Position numbers and translations under genes: made by a program. A stretch of 64,000 bases of DNA from Fratercula arctica (Eukaryota; Chordata; Aves; Charadriiformes; Alcidae), in contig CANTUZ010000007.1 of the NCBI GenBank assembly GCA_947846985.1, positions 27,284,355-27,348,354 on the forward strand, read 5' to 3'. The notes beneath the pieces were generated by a model. It searched no databases, was not told the DNA's origin, and saw only the letters and a program-made list of their open reading frames with translations. Below are positions 22,289 through 35,155 of the stretch, piece by piece. Within the stretch, counting starts at the first letter, position 1, and each line of letters starts with the position of its first letter.

Positions 22289-25200
22289 CTGCAGGCTCTG
22301 TGTGCCTGCATGTCGCATTGCCACCTAGTGACCAGCACCAGAACCCAGCACCCTGTGGGCTTGGGGCAATAGTTTTGCTCCCAGAAGAATAAAATCGCCC
22401 CCAGAAAGCCCATAGGTGCTGAAGATGTTGGTCACTCCAGTGGCTGCCCTCCTGTCTCCCCTCCACTGCCCAGGCACCACAAAGACACAGGGTTTTAAAT
22501 GAAAACCTTGAGTGGTTAAGGTACCAATTAGCAATCACAGCAGTCACTCTTAAACCCAAACACAGCAGTAACGTGGATGGGAGGGAGAGATACTCTATTC
22601 TGCAAGTGAACCAGCCTCACCAAGTGCCGTACGCACAAAGTGGATCAAAATCAACAATATAAGTGACTTCATCCCACTAAACTTAAATGAATTTGACGAT
22701 AAGCACTTTAAGACTCTTTTTAGTGTGTTGATTGGTACAACACATTGTCATATTTGTTATTCCATTAAAAGATAATTAAAGTAAACAGCAGCAGCCAATA
22801 ACTTGAAAAAAGGGAATTGAATCAACTAAAAATTCCCTTCCTTGAGTGAAACATTAGATACACCTGTATTTATTGGCATCTAGTGTGGCAGGATACTGCT
22901 TCTCAGGAAACAATTCAGCTTCTATTCCTGACATTGAAGCAATGTTATAAGAACAATTTCCATTAAGAGTACCTGCCTCAAAGAGCTACTTCTTCCTGAA
23001 GAAGGGATGAACCGAGAGCTCTTCACTAATGACTTCTGATTCATTTCCTCAGCACCTCCGGTAATGAAGTACTGTTGCATTCACTTCCCTGAGTGAAACA
23101 CCTTCTCCTTCATCTTCTGAGCTGTGCTTGGTACATGGTTTCAGGTTTTTCCCTTTCCTGACTTAGTGCAATGACATTTGTAAGTTCTGGTTATCTGGGT
23201 AGCTTCAGTCCCCAGGAAAAACAGGTTATGTCTAGCAGAAATATTTGCTCTCCAGACTTACTGTTTTAACTGTGCTGCTAGGAATTCAGGAAGGTCAGCA
23301 AGGCCATCAGGCCAGCACCCACCAGCAAGAAATTAAGTTTGGAAATTGCCAAAAAGCCACACAGACAAATACAAGAAAGCATTGTGCAACCCGGTCCTTT
23401 TTTCCTGGAGCCATCCAAGAAGCAACGCAAGGCATTGCTGTACCAAGAAAGAATTTTATGGCTTTTTCTGTGGTTCTTTGTTATCTGACAGTACTGAAGT
23501 GCCGTCCCATGGTCAATAATGCTCTCAGCTCTGCGAAGGCCAGTTCCCACTTAAACAGGCAGTGTGGTTCCCACACTCCAGAAAGAGCCAAAAATCGTTT
23601 CATGAAGCATCATGCAGCACAACTCCGAGAGCCCTGCCGGTGGTGTCATTACCATAGAGGACAGGCTGATGCCTATTTCCCAAAACTATCATTGTTTCCA
23701 AATGCTGTCAGTACATTTCTACTTGGTTGTACAGTCATGAAAAATCATGTCAATTCTCCTGCTTCACTAGATGTACCAAACCCAGCTTGCTACAGCATGT
23801 GGCCTTTGGTCAAACTCAGATGCATTCATAATTAATGCACAATGCTTTAAATGGATACTTTTTAAAGGAATCCACTTTCCATACCTGACCATACAAGCCT
23901 TGTCTTATATGGTGGGGCTACTTAGCTTGGACTCACCTTAAGCAGGAATGGAGAAAAAGGCTTCCCAATTTAAAGAAAAAGAAGATACATTTTCAAACCA
24001 CATAAAAGACGCCCTGGAGAATGACTTTACAGTTTTCACAATTACAGGACTCTAATATCGCTGCTTATTAGCCGAATATAACCTGGTGATGACACTTCAG
24101 AACATTACTCACTGTTAATTGCCAGATCGTTGTTTCTGCCAGATAGTGCAGCTCAGCCCCTGTTACCAGCCGGTGGGGGGCAGGTGCGGGGTCCACGACC
24201 CCCGAGCCTCTCCATCCATGTATCGGCTTTTGACCACAGCATAACGGAAGGACTCAATGCTTATTCCTTGAAGGATCGCACTACGTGGTGGTATGTAAAC
24301 TTCAAATGCTCACAGATCTAACGATAAGCACCGAGGTTGTTTACAAACAGCGCACTGCACTTCAGAAATGAAGCCCTTACCTTCTGTAATTAGTATTTAA
24401 TGACTTATTGCCAAACGCTGCTGGATCCCAAAGGGCTGCAATCCCCCAGCACAGAGAAACTGCTTCCTCCACCAGAGCTTGGGAAAACCAGGATGAAGCC
24501 CTCCTGCCCACTAAGCCTCCATGGCCACGCCAAATTACTGAATGTAATTCTTTATATCCCATCACTTGGTTCAATCAATATTTTGCTGGATGCCCCAACC
24601 TCCATGGGAGCATTTCCAGGCCAGTTCATCCCTGTGTTGTGATTTCTGGAAGGAGGTGCAATTGCATTTGAGATGTAAATGGCTGTTTCTCTGCTTGGGA
24701 CTGCAGGATTTGGGCTTGCTCAGTGTCTAGTGGAGAAGAGGCCATAAATGCCCTCGTCAGGCTGGGATTAATTTTAATTACGTGATGGCCTCTAATGCTG
24801 AACATCAGCTTCTGGAGAGCTGTTTTCGTATCTTATTTGTCACACAGGATCAAAACCTCTCAGTATTTGCACAGCTGTTCCTATTGCTCATGTACCTGTG
24901 CTGGTTCACCTCCCACCAACTATAATTACAGGTCCAATTCTCCTGATTTTGGGGAAGAGAGGGCAGTATTACAGTGGTTAATACTACTTATTGATTATTT
25001 TCACAGCTTTTCACCTGAACTAGATGTCTTCATTCGAGACGTCTTCATTCTAGGCCACAGCCTTGCTATGTGCTGTTGTATAAACACAAAGAAAACAAGG
25101 TTCTATCCAAAAATGTTGGTATTTTACAAATTCCCTGTTTGTCTCTTTTCTCCCTCCTGTCTCCTTTCTCCTACACTGTTAACTAGATCCTAGAAATAGC

Positions 25201-28200
25201 AGGTCTGAAACATATTAGGCTTTCTATTAAAAAAAAAAAAATCATATCACCTCACACCATGCCAGAAGATGCTCTAGAAGCACAATCCCAGTGCTCATGA
25301 GACACTGAACAGATCTGAAGAGCGCTGTCTGTGTCCCCAGATGTCACAAGCATTCAGGTCCAAGGTCTGGCCCATCTCATCCTCCTCCCCATGTTCTATT
25401 AACAATGCCTTTGTCACTATAGATTAAATAGTGACGGATCAGCTCTCATAAAAGCCTCTTGTTCTATTCCCTTCGCCCCTTCCCATGTCTCACCAGTAGT
25501 ACATTAGCCAGTTGCAAATGCTGGCTTGCCTTTGCTGGGCAGCAGAGCTGGGGCCTGGAGGATGCTGTCTGGAGATGGGGGAGGATCATGCCTGAGGAGC
25601 ACGAAAGCCCCCGAGCCCAGGAAAACACGTGGCGTTTGGCAGCTGAGTGCTCTTCGTTAGCTGCTTTTCAAGGGCTGGGTTGTATGAAATATTAATTGTG
25701 GTTCTGCAAGTTCCCAAACGCCCTTTCAACCACAAATCAAGCTGAAGAGATAAGATCTGTTGCAGAATGATGCAGCAAAGCTGTCACTCAACAACAAAGG
25801 GAGCAAAGGTCTTATTCTGTCCCGTGCGTGGCTGTGTTGGCTTTGAACAGCCCCATTTTGATCGGTGAGTGTTTGTGGCAGGGACCATGCTCTTTCAGCA
25901 CAGGACACGCTTGGGTCTGTGCAACACCGAGAGTGCGAACATCTCTCTAATTTGAGCTGCTGACAGCATTACATGCACCAATTCCTGCTGTCAGCAGGAA
26001 AATCCCAATTACACCCATGAGGGGAAGAACATCCCCACCGAACGGGAAAGGTGATGGGGTGGGTGCTCCTGTGCTGGCCGCAGGAGAGGGGGAAGGAGTC
26101 ACCTGCGCTCTCTCCTCCATCTAAACACGGTGAAGCTCAGCAGCCACAATTAGCACTAGACAGGGTTTTTTTAATTGGCTAACTACCTGTCACACGTGCT
26201 GGACCTGACTTTCAGGTACCCTAATCACAGAGATGAAAGGATTTTTTTTCTGCCCATCTGTGTCTGAGGGAGTTTTGCATCCATTAGCAATTATGATAAT
26301 GGATCTATTTCCAGAAAATTAATTGCTCCTTTGCCCAAGTCCTAGACAAGTTTGCTGTAAAAATTAATTACTTGGCATATACAATATGCTTAACAGTCAA
26401 GTAATAAGCTAATTTTCTGAGAATTCATGGAGGGCCCCTGGTCTCCCAACTTCTCAGAAGAGTTTCTGAATATACGGTGAAAAGTCAGTTGTCTTTTCTG
26501 CAGTTCTTTTCCCATGGTATTTGACAGCCCCAAAACTCCTGACCTGGCGCTTGACAGCTCAGGACCCAGCAAGCAGCCCAGGAAAGCACAGGGGTATTAA
26601 AATAAACCACATCTGCAAAATAACCCTCCCAAACAAGCATTTCCCTCCCCCTGATGCTTTTCTGACCCGCAGCATGCATTATGTCTGGAAATGGAGGAGG
26701 ATAATGCCAACAAGCAGTAGAGAATCAGAATGGACAAGATACACTGCTCTCCCCTTCTCGATTCACATCTTCATCCCAGGGAGGGCTTCAGCCATTACAC
26801 TGGTGGGACGTACCAACAAGGGAGAGAGAGAGACAGATTTATTGTTGGAAGACCACCCAAAATTGAAAACCTTCAGCTTTTGCTCCCTTTCTAGTTCGGG
26901 GAGTTGGTGTTGCACCTCCCCATGTCCCAGGGGAGTTCCCCGTCCATTGCAGAGGTGGCTGATCCAAGGTGACAGACATGGATATCTCTGTGCTTTGTTG
27001 TCTAAGGTGAGTCAACCTCCCATCACTGTCTCCTCTGCGGGAATCTCTGCTTTCTGCCTAGCTATTTGTTTCTGCAAAACCTGGGGAAAGCCAATATTTT
27101 GCAGCCTCTGCTCTTTTCTCCAGTTTTCTTGGAGCTGACCAAAGAGTTCAACAGGGAAAGACAGCAGGATTGCAACAAGAATTTTTTTTTTTCCTTAGGA
27201 AAGCAGACTGAAAATTTGCATAGAGTGTTTGCAAGCAACCTAATTACCTCTCCTGAACAAGCTACCACCCATCAGGTAGCCCACAGTAATTGATGCCATG
27301 TGCTCCTCTTGCCTGCCCCAAAAGCAGAGTGAAACAGTTTTACTTACATTAGCACAAAGACATTGTTTTTGACCAAAATCTTGTTCCTTTCACCAAGTGC
27401 CCACAGTAACCAAAGCTAAGTTCTTTCTGTGCATGCATGAACACAAGACAGTTAATCCCCTTATGTTCGTAAAATGATCAGCCCCCACACTTCAAAAGAA
27501 CAGGGATGGCTGGTCATTTTTTCTCGAGGTTTATTGCAGCTATTTGCAGTCCCCGTTTTTTTCAGTAGCGTAAATATTGGGTTTTTTTATAGCTCATGAA
27601 CATATGCAGTACTTTGCACAAAAAGTATACACACAGATGCAAAGGGATGGTACTTAAATAATGGAGATGACCCAATGTGTAGATGTGAATGAAAGGAGAA
27701 GAGCTTGCAGGGATGCTGGGTGCTAAAGCAGGAGAGCATGGTTAGCAAGGACAGAGGTCTCCTGGGGCAGCTGGCCCCAGCAGACCTTCTTGCAGGCAGT
27801 TCCAGGCTTTGGATGTTTTATTCCTATTCATTTAATGGGAACTGAGCATCCAAATGCCAGCATCTGAAATCTCAGCCTAGTTACTACACCAATACAGAGT
27901 CTGCTTCCAAAAGTCCTGCCCAAAGTATGGAAATTCCTCCAGCTCAGGAGGAAGTCTACAGTCAGTTAAAATGAGGATCAACAGGAATAGCATTAAGCTA
28001 ATGTTGAGCATGTTTGGGGGGAAAAAAACCAAACCGAACCAGAAAAACAGCACCCTCTTGATACTAGAGACTACCAATTTCAACATAAACCTCCTTTTTT
28101 CTCATGTGTTTCATGACTGCTTTGCTTGATACAGGTGTTTTTAGCAATAAGACCATCCTCAACTAATCAGCAGCCAATCTAAATGTTAATATAACTTCTC

Positions 28201-30053
28201 TTTAGGAAATTAATTTGTTTTAAAAGTACACAATGGTCCTGGCTCAGTTACTTTCTTAACCTTCTCTGTGCCCTTGAGCATACACAGTTTGCGCAAGGAA
28301 ACAGCGTTTTTAATTTCTCATGGACATATGTTATACAACCTCGCAGAAGAATGCTGGAAATGATCATCTATGAAGATCATGGGGCTTCCATCTGGCACCG
28401 TTTTGATTTGAGACTGACAAAAATATCTAGCAGAACCACATAGAAAATGCTGAGATTGCTAATGGCCCAAATGGCATCTTCTAGGGGGGAAGGGGGAAAG
28501 GAAGGGAGTAAAGATAATAAAAATCAAGCCATCTGCAAAGAGACGTTTCAAGTAGAAAAAGGGAGATTTGTGGTATTTTTCTGTGGTGCTGTAAATGCAC
28601 TGATTCCTGCTGCAGGGAGCCACACAAAGCTTTCCTCCAAGTTTTATTCACGGGAGGAAGGGAAATCACAACTGCCAAAGGAAGACAGGTCAGGATTAAG
28701 AGCAAGAAATATGTTGTTTTGGTCCCAGAAAATTCAGTAACAAAGAACCCAGTCAAAACCCTTCAGTTCTGCTTGTGCTAAACACAAACTGAAATTTGCA
28801 TCCATTTGATACCAAACTATAAACAGTGTCAGTTTACTGGAGAATTAAAAAAAAAAAATAAATTAAAAAAAGGAGGCAGGGAAAGAGATATAACACGGGA
28901 AACTGCCACATGGTCCTGGTCCCCAGAGATAACCGTTTGAACTAGATCCGGAGCCTGGAACGGATGGAAGCAAACAAATATGGACAGATACCTTTTAGAC
29001 CTCCCAGGTGGAGTTTTCCCACCTCTGTGATTCAAGACAGAGATGGGATTTTGGAAAAGTTTCCACAGTGCTCTGCCTCTCGCTCACCTCTGGCCAGCTG
29101 CACTTCCATATGCTGGGAAATTGATGTAATGGGCTACATTTCTCACATAACAGAGAAGAAGATTTGGCAAGGAATAACTTCTCGCAGTGAAAGCCAGTGT
29201 GCACCATCAAACTTCTACAGACTTCCAAACATCAGCCAGACTGGCAAGACCTTTTACTCTAACCCAGGATATTTATTTTTGAGGAAATTCTCAGATTTAT
29301 TTCATAGTGGGGCTTTAAAAGGAAAAATGATCCTCTTTCCTGGGATTCCAGAAAGCCTGTTATGGCTTATTATATCCCTTCTGCATCTGACTAGAGTGAT
29401 GAGAGGGGTTTGTATCATTTAAAGAAGTTTTATTAAGTTAAGACCACAGATAGCATTTGGAGATATTGCACAAGTTGTGACTATCAGGGAAACAGGAGAG
29501 AAGTCTCTCTCTCCAGACAAAAAACATAAGGCAAAGCAAGCCCAGAGCATGACCTGGTGACAGCAAGGACTGTACCTCTCCTCGGTGGCTGCTCCACAGG
29601 TGGTAAGATGAGGAATGTGCCGTCCTTTCATCCCTTTGATGCATCTGGCAACCAGTGCAGGGAAAGACCTTCACCGTCTCTTGTTCTTTGCTGCTGAAAT
29701 GCTGCATGGTCCCAGAAACAGGGACCTCTAATTCAGGGGTGGCTGTTGTGGACCATTTGCCCCATCTACTTCTCAAGCAGGAATCAAATCTGAGCACACC
29801 TCCAGTTACCTTGATGCAAGCATCCTCCTCCCCTCCTCTTGCCTCAGTATTTTGTCTGCAGCATCTCTCCTGCCTGTTTCCCAGAGGCATTTGTCCTCTC
29901 CCCTCGTTTGCACACCACGTGTGCCTTGTTTCCTACTCAGGGGCTCAGCAGCAGGACACTTCAGTGCCCTCCCACCACCTGCACTCAAGCTGAAGGTAAG
30001 GCAGGTGGGCATTAAACCTGGGGAAGTGCTGCCCAGGTTCCCTGCCCTGACAG
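22289..30053. other. Noncoding stretch, no gene recognised
   Basis: There are two long stop-free plus-strand frames (23245-23835 and 26521-27138), but their translations show no family features and no splice or codon signals that support them. An AT-rich part near 22640-22930 could be a conserved noncoding element. A short direct repeat lies at 25023-25050. No transposon or RNA gene was recognised. Confidence 0.5.
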
Positions 30054-30114
30054 CCCATCCCATCCCATCCCATCCCATCCCATCCCATCCCATCCCATCC
30101 CATCCCATCCCATC
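30054..30114 (+). repeat. (CCCAT)n pentanucleotide microsatellite, about 12 units
   Basis: About twelve near-perfect tandem copies of CCCAT are visible. The minus strand therefore reads (GGGAT)n, four consecutive units of which satisfy the G-quadruplex pattern with short AT loops. The array begins about 80 bases before a plus-strand CR1 copy. Confidence 0.95.
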
Positions 30115-30196
30115 GGCATTAGCTGATCACTGCCAGCCTCCCACAGGGCAGCTGCACTGGAGGATGGTGAGACACTGGCCAGTGTCTCACCAGAGA

Positions 30197-30357
30197 TGGA
30201 GAAGCTGTGGCTGCCCCATCCCTGGAGGTGTTCAAGGCCAGGCTGGACGGGGCTTGGAGCAACCTGGTCTGGTGGGAGTGTTGCCCCAGGGCAGGGGCAT
30301 GGCACTGGATGGTCTTTAAGGTCCCTTCTAACCCAAACCATTCCATGATTCTATGAC
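30197..30357 (+). mobile_element. CR1 LINE 3' fragment (short)
   Basis: Plus-strand CR1 3' end: 'ggaggtgttcaaggccaggc', then 'ggagcaacctggtctggtgg', ending CCATTCCATGATTCTATGA, the typical terminal repeat. It is 5'-truncated to about 160 bases and has no coding potential. Confidence 0.92.
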
Positions 30358-33004
30358 TGTGCTCACCAGCAGCTGGGCTTTGCCCACAAACCATCTGCAC
30401 CCTGCAGGTGTTGGAATCTCTTTGCCCTTCTGCTCTCCAAAACGGACAAGCAATTTTTGGTGACAATCCTAAACAAACCAGCTCCTTTGAGCTTCTGTTT
30501 CCCTAACAAGGCTGCCCATCATAGCCTAGTCCTCTCCGTATCCCCAGACAGACCTGTCTGCGCTCTTGACATACACATATTTCTGTGTTTGGGGAACATG
30601 AAACATGCTTTGCAAGCCCAATTCCTGCCAGAACAAATCCCTTTAGCATCCTTTCCTTCAGCGGTATTTCTAGGAATGGCACAGAAATCTGTTTAGAGGG
30701 CTCTTCACTGATGCCATCTCCATCACAAACCCTCCCAGGGCCTTTGGCCACGTCGGTATCTTATCGCAGCTGGGAAGTGGGTCAGTATCTCACCAGTGCA
30801 GTGGGTAACACATGGCCGGAGTGTTGAATGGAAAACAGCTTTATATCTTCCCAGCACCGTTCTTAGAGACTTAGCTGCTCTGCCTTGGACAAGATATTTC
30901 CCAGCCTGCAGGTTTTGCTGTGGAACATCCAGAGAAATGTAGACCAGCTTTAAACAACATGTTTAAAGGAAATATTCAGCTGTTAAATGCCTTGGCTATC
31001 TACCTCTCTGTGGAGAAGGACACAAATTTCTGAGTCCAGGCACTTTCCAAAAAAAAAATTAGATTTCTGCCTAGTAGTGTTATCGCTGAGTGCTAAGAAA
31101 TACTTCTTTTTCTCTACACCATGATAAACTCAATACAGGGGAAGACTTTCTCTCAAAATAATCAAATCTGACTCTTAGTCTGACAAACAGACCTTACAGC
31201 CAACTAGAAGCTCTTGTGTGTCGACATGCCCACATCACAGAAATATGGGGAAAATGACGTAAATCAGGCATGGCATTTAAGGTGATGGAGCCTCGCTTGC
31301 CATAATACTGGAAAAAATCTCTATCCCAGCAGAACACTGGAGGGGTATTGGTATAATCCACACTGAGGTGGTGGGGAAGGGGAAAGGGAAAAAAAATGCA
31401 AGACCAAAAGCATTCTTTGGCACTGGAGCACCCACAGCTTCACCGCCTGGCCCAGTCTCGGGCAGACTGTGCTGCTTTCCTTTCACCGTACAGTCATGGC
31501 AATAAAGGCAAGCAATTTTTATTTCAGGGTGTGCAGCTCCTGATTTTATAGAGCTATAGATTAGATTTAGATAGACTGTGCATTGATAGATCCAATACAT
31601 CTCCCAATTGCTCTTCAAGGGGAACAAATGCCTTTGAGACCTCTGAATAAAAATGCTTTAGGACCAAAGTTATGAGGCTGTGAAGTGCACAGCCGTCTGC
31701 GCGTAGCATGTTACTGAGGTAAGACCTTAAAGGAAAAAAACTCCTCCAAACTGTGTGAAAACAAACTTCGTAATTGGTGAAAACCGCAGTTGGGAAACGT
31801 CCCAGGCAGCTGTTCTTCAGCTATCTGGAGACCCGCCAAATCTTATATATCAGCTTTGAGCTGAGAACAAGTGTGATAAATTCCCGCCAAGAGGGTAATG
31901 TTTTTGAGTTATAAGCACCTAAAAATAGGCATATGTAATGAAATTGCCTCCTCAGCCATAACTGGAGTGTGACTGGTATAACGGTATAAGGCACCACGTC
32001 CGCCCGAAAGCTGATGGAGCTCTGCACCCCGCCGAGTCAGAGGAAGACTCCTGTTGCCTTCAGTGGGCAATGCGGCATCAACAGTCCGGGGTCTCCTGCA
32101 AACCTCCACTCACCGGCTGTCACAAAGGCTGAAAATCGTCACCAGGAACAGGTCCTCCCACTGTGTGTGCCCCCTCCATCCGTGAGTCAGGCAGAAGGAC
32201 CAGCTCCAGCTCCAGCCAGAGCATCAGTGCTTGCAGTATCATTATTCAATCATTATTCATGTTTCCACTGGGATAATGCAGGATGATCATTTCTAAACAT
32301 TACCCTTTCAGTGCACACAGAAAGCTCAGTGTTAATCTCATAACATTTGCAAGGAAATCTTTTTAATCAGTAATGAAAGCAAAACATTATCTAGCCTTTA
32401 TTGACCTGCAATAACAGAACACCACTGCTACATTTCCCCCATGCCTCTTGCCCAGGTTCATTTGACTCGATCTGTGGTTCGTGTTTATTCTTAGCTCACA
32501 AAGCTCAAAGAGTTTATATTATTGATTTGCTGTATTTCAGGTTCAATCCTTTGGTGCCCCTCAACCTGAATGAATTAAGTCAGAAAGAGTTAACACCTTT
32601 ACTTCCAAGACACAAACATGATGGTGGTTTCTATAATCCGCACATCAATTTTCCCTCAGCCAGTGTTCAGCACATTAACTGGAAAGCGCCAAATGCTGCA
32701 GCAATATTGATATTTGCAACAGCAAAGGTATTCGCAAACAAGAGCCTTCTCCTGGCAGAGGAAAAAGAGATGTATTCAGGAAAGGAGAGTGAAGAGGCAC
32801 AGCAGAGCAACCCACACAACCTGGGAACCATCCTTGCTGCAGTGCCGTGCTGAGGTCATGGTTCCCAAATCCTTTTTCCCACGACTTATTTGTTTCATGT
32901 ACTTCTTACAGTTGGTCAACAAGTTAGATGGTAAGCATGTGGGGGCAGGGGCATCGATTTACCTGGCGGTTATATGACGCTTGCTCACTGCCTCTCAGTG
33001 CAAG
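30358..33004. other. Noncoding stretch, nothing recognised
   Basis: Ordinary composition with no exon, RNA gene or transposon recognised by reading. Confidence 0.5.
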
Positions 33005-33362
33005 AACCAAGGGGCATCAGCTGAAACTAGTAGATAGAAAGTTCAAAACCAAGCAAAAGAGAGGCCATGGCCAGCAGCAAACATGGACCTGTGGAACGCC
33101 TTGCCCTGCACATTTGTGGATGCTCAAAACTTACAGGAATTTAAGAAGTGGTTGGACAAATCCCTGGGGGAAACCTCCATCAAGACTGTTAAAAACAAAA
33201 GCCTCTTCCCCAGGAAATCCTTGAGTCACAGATAAATGGAAAATGGGAAAGGAGCTAGGTACATACCATTACATCTCTGTCTTAGACTCTTCCCCAGAAT
33301 AGCTTTTGGTCACTGTTGGAGACAGGACATAGAGCTGATGACTCTCTGGTCTGATATAGGAC
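33005..33362 (+). mobile_element. Ancient, eroded CR1-family 3' fragment
   Basis: The sequence is diverged but follows the older amniote CR1 3' layout in order: 'gaaactagtagatagaaagttcaaaacc', 'ctgtggaacgccttgcc', 'gaagtggttggacaaatccctgg', then near the end 'gtcactgttggagacaggac' and 'ctctctggtctgatatagg'. The many differences from the remembered consensus suggest an old insertion, unlike the nine well-preserved copies. It has no coding potential. Confidence 0.7.
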
Positions 33363-33964
33363 AACTGTTCCTCAGTCACATCAAAAACCTCAAAGTTTTG
33401 TAGCTTGCAGAAGCTGGGCATTTATTCCTTCCCTCATTTATACCGACAGCTACTACAACAGCTCATGTACCATTAATGTGTTAGCCATTAACCCTTTTTT
33501 CCATGCAAAACAGCTTAAGCAAAGTGCTCCGGCACTGTAATCACCATCTCACCCACCGCCTGGTGCCCCGCGGTGTTTCACAGGTTCAGCTTAGCCCTTT
33601 TCCATTCCTTGCAGAGCGGGTCAAGAGATGGCATGTGCAAACATGAATAGCTGGGCTCTGTATTAATGCAGTTGCCTAGGTAAGTGTTTTTCAAATAGAT
33701 TTGTGCTGGGGCTGCCTGCCCAGCCACAGCAGATTTATAGTGACCACAGGGTGACAGAGCACTAAAATATTAAAGTCTTTGTATTGTGATTGTACTTGGG
33801 AATTGCTCAGATGGCTCTGAAAAGTAGCTGCGACTCTATAAATAGTAAGCACTTTATCATTTCTTGCCTGCTTTAAACACATAACTATATTTCAATCATG
33901 ATGCAGAGTAAATCAAATTCCATGTGAGGTATGGTAGAAAAGTTGTATGTGCCAGAGGTGCACC

Positions 33965-34042
33965 CTGAGCTCATATAAATCAGCGCAGCTCCACTGATGC
34001 CTGGGGAAAGGATGCCAATTTATGCCAGCTGAAGATCTGCAG
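33965..34042. repeat. Possible ancient amniote interspersed repeat remnant
   Basis: The order 'ataaatcagcgcagctcca', 'ctgatgcc', 'caatttatgccagctgaaga', 'tctgc' resembles a widespread old amniote repeat that I recall by pattern but cannot name with certainty. The copy is degraded and short. Confidence 0.35.
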
Positions 34043-35099
34043 GGCAGCGTTAGTATCATTCTCTTAAGCCTGAGACACAAGTAAGTAAACATTGAACACC
34101 AAATTATTCCCTGTGGTCCTCACTGCCCTCCTGAGAGCTACTGAAAAAAGGCGCTGTAAAAGTGTTTATCAGCTCCTACGTCATTCATTCTTACCAAAAT
34201 ATTAGAAAGCTGTTGGTTAGAACTAGTTATAATTTGCCATAAATCTCGGTGCCATGTAACAGTACATTTGGTTTAGGAATGTGACCTGGAAATTAGAAAC
34301 GCAGCGAGCCATTGATTTTTAAAATGCCATAAAGCCAAAATTTCTTCACAACAGGATGCAAATCAACTCAAAATAGATTAGTGTTTACCAGAGGGGAAAA
34401 GGGAACAGGATCTATATACTAGATAAAACTAGAAAACAACAGATTAACAAAACCCTCACTTGAAAAATCTAACGGCCAAGGAACTAAAAAATGTACCCGT
34501 AAAAGGTAGTATTAATTGAAGAGCTATGGGGAAATACGCAGCTGTTATAGCATAAATATATTTTCCTCCTCTCTGCAGCTATACAGCTTGCTGTGCACAC
34601 CATGTTCTTCTTTGGAGTTGGGATTATAACTATCTTTTTAATGCACAGTGGTCAGAGGGGATCGTTAAATCATCCAGCCTGGCTTTCCACGTAACACAGG
34701 TCTTTGTGTTTCACCCATTTACCTCTATATTGAACCCAGCGACTTGACGTAGGTGATATTTTTTTTGGTCTTGGCCTCAGACAAAAGTTCTCAGGCTCAG
34801 ACAAAGCGTTGCTACCTTTCCTCCGAGGATAACTACACTTGGTGTCTCAGAATAAGTGGAAACACTCCTGCGTAGCTGCTTTCAAAGGACTTTGCAGAAG
34901 CAAAGGTTGATGTTATCCTGTGTTCCTGAGCCCTGGTTTTCAAATATACTCTCCTGGTGGCATCAAAGTCCTCTTCCGATAGCGCAACAGGCACAGCCAC
35001 CGCACAGGATCGCCAGGCAGCACATCGGCACATCCACAAAAGAGTTAAAGCAGCACCACATAAAAGCAGGCAGCAGGGCTAAAAATAGAAAACATTTCA

Positions 35100-35155
35100 A
35101 GGGAAAAAAAAAAAAAAAAGAAAAAAGAAAGAAAGAAAAAAGAAAAAAAAAAAAC
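35100..35155 (+). repeat. A-rich polypurine tract (GAAA-type)
   Basis: About 55 bases consist only of A and G, with AAAG units between long A-runs. It could be an old poly-A tail that has acquired G substitutions, but no retroposon body was recognised next to it. Confidence 0.85.

Noticed and set aside
23245..23835. 196-codon plus-strand open frame
   Set aside because: No recognisable protein features; likely chance.
26521..27138. 205-codon plus-strand open frame
   Set aside because: No family resemblance and mixed low-complexity content; a frame of this length is plausible by chance among six frames of 64 kb.
30012..30319. Open frames containing tandem MGWDG-type or PIPSH-type peptides
   Set aside because: They are translations of the pentanucleotide microsatellite joined to a CR1 fragment.
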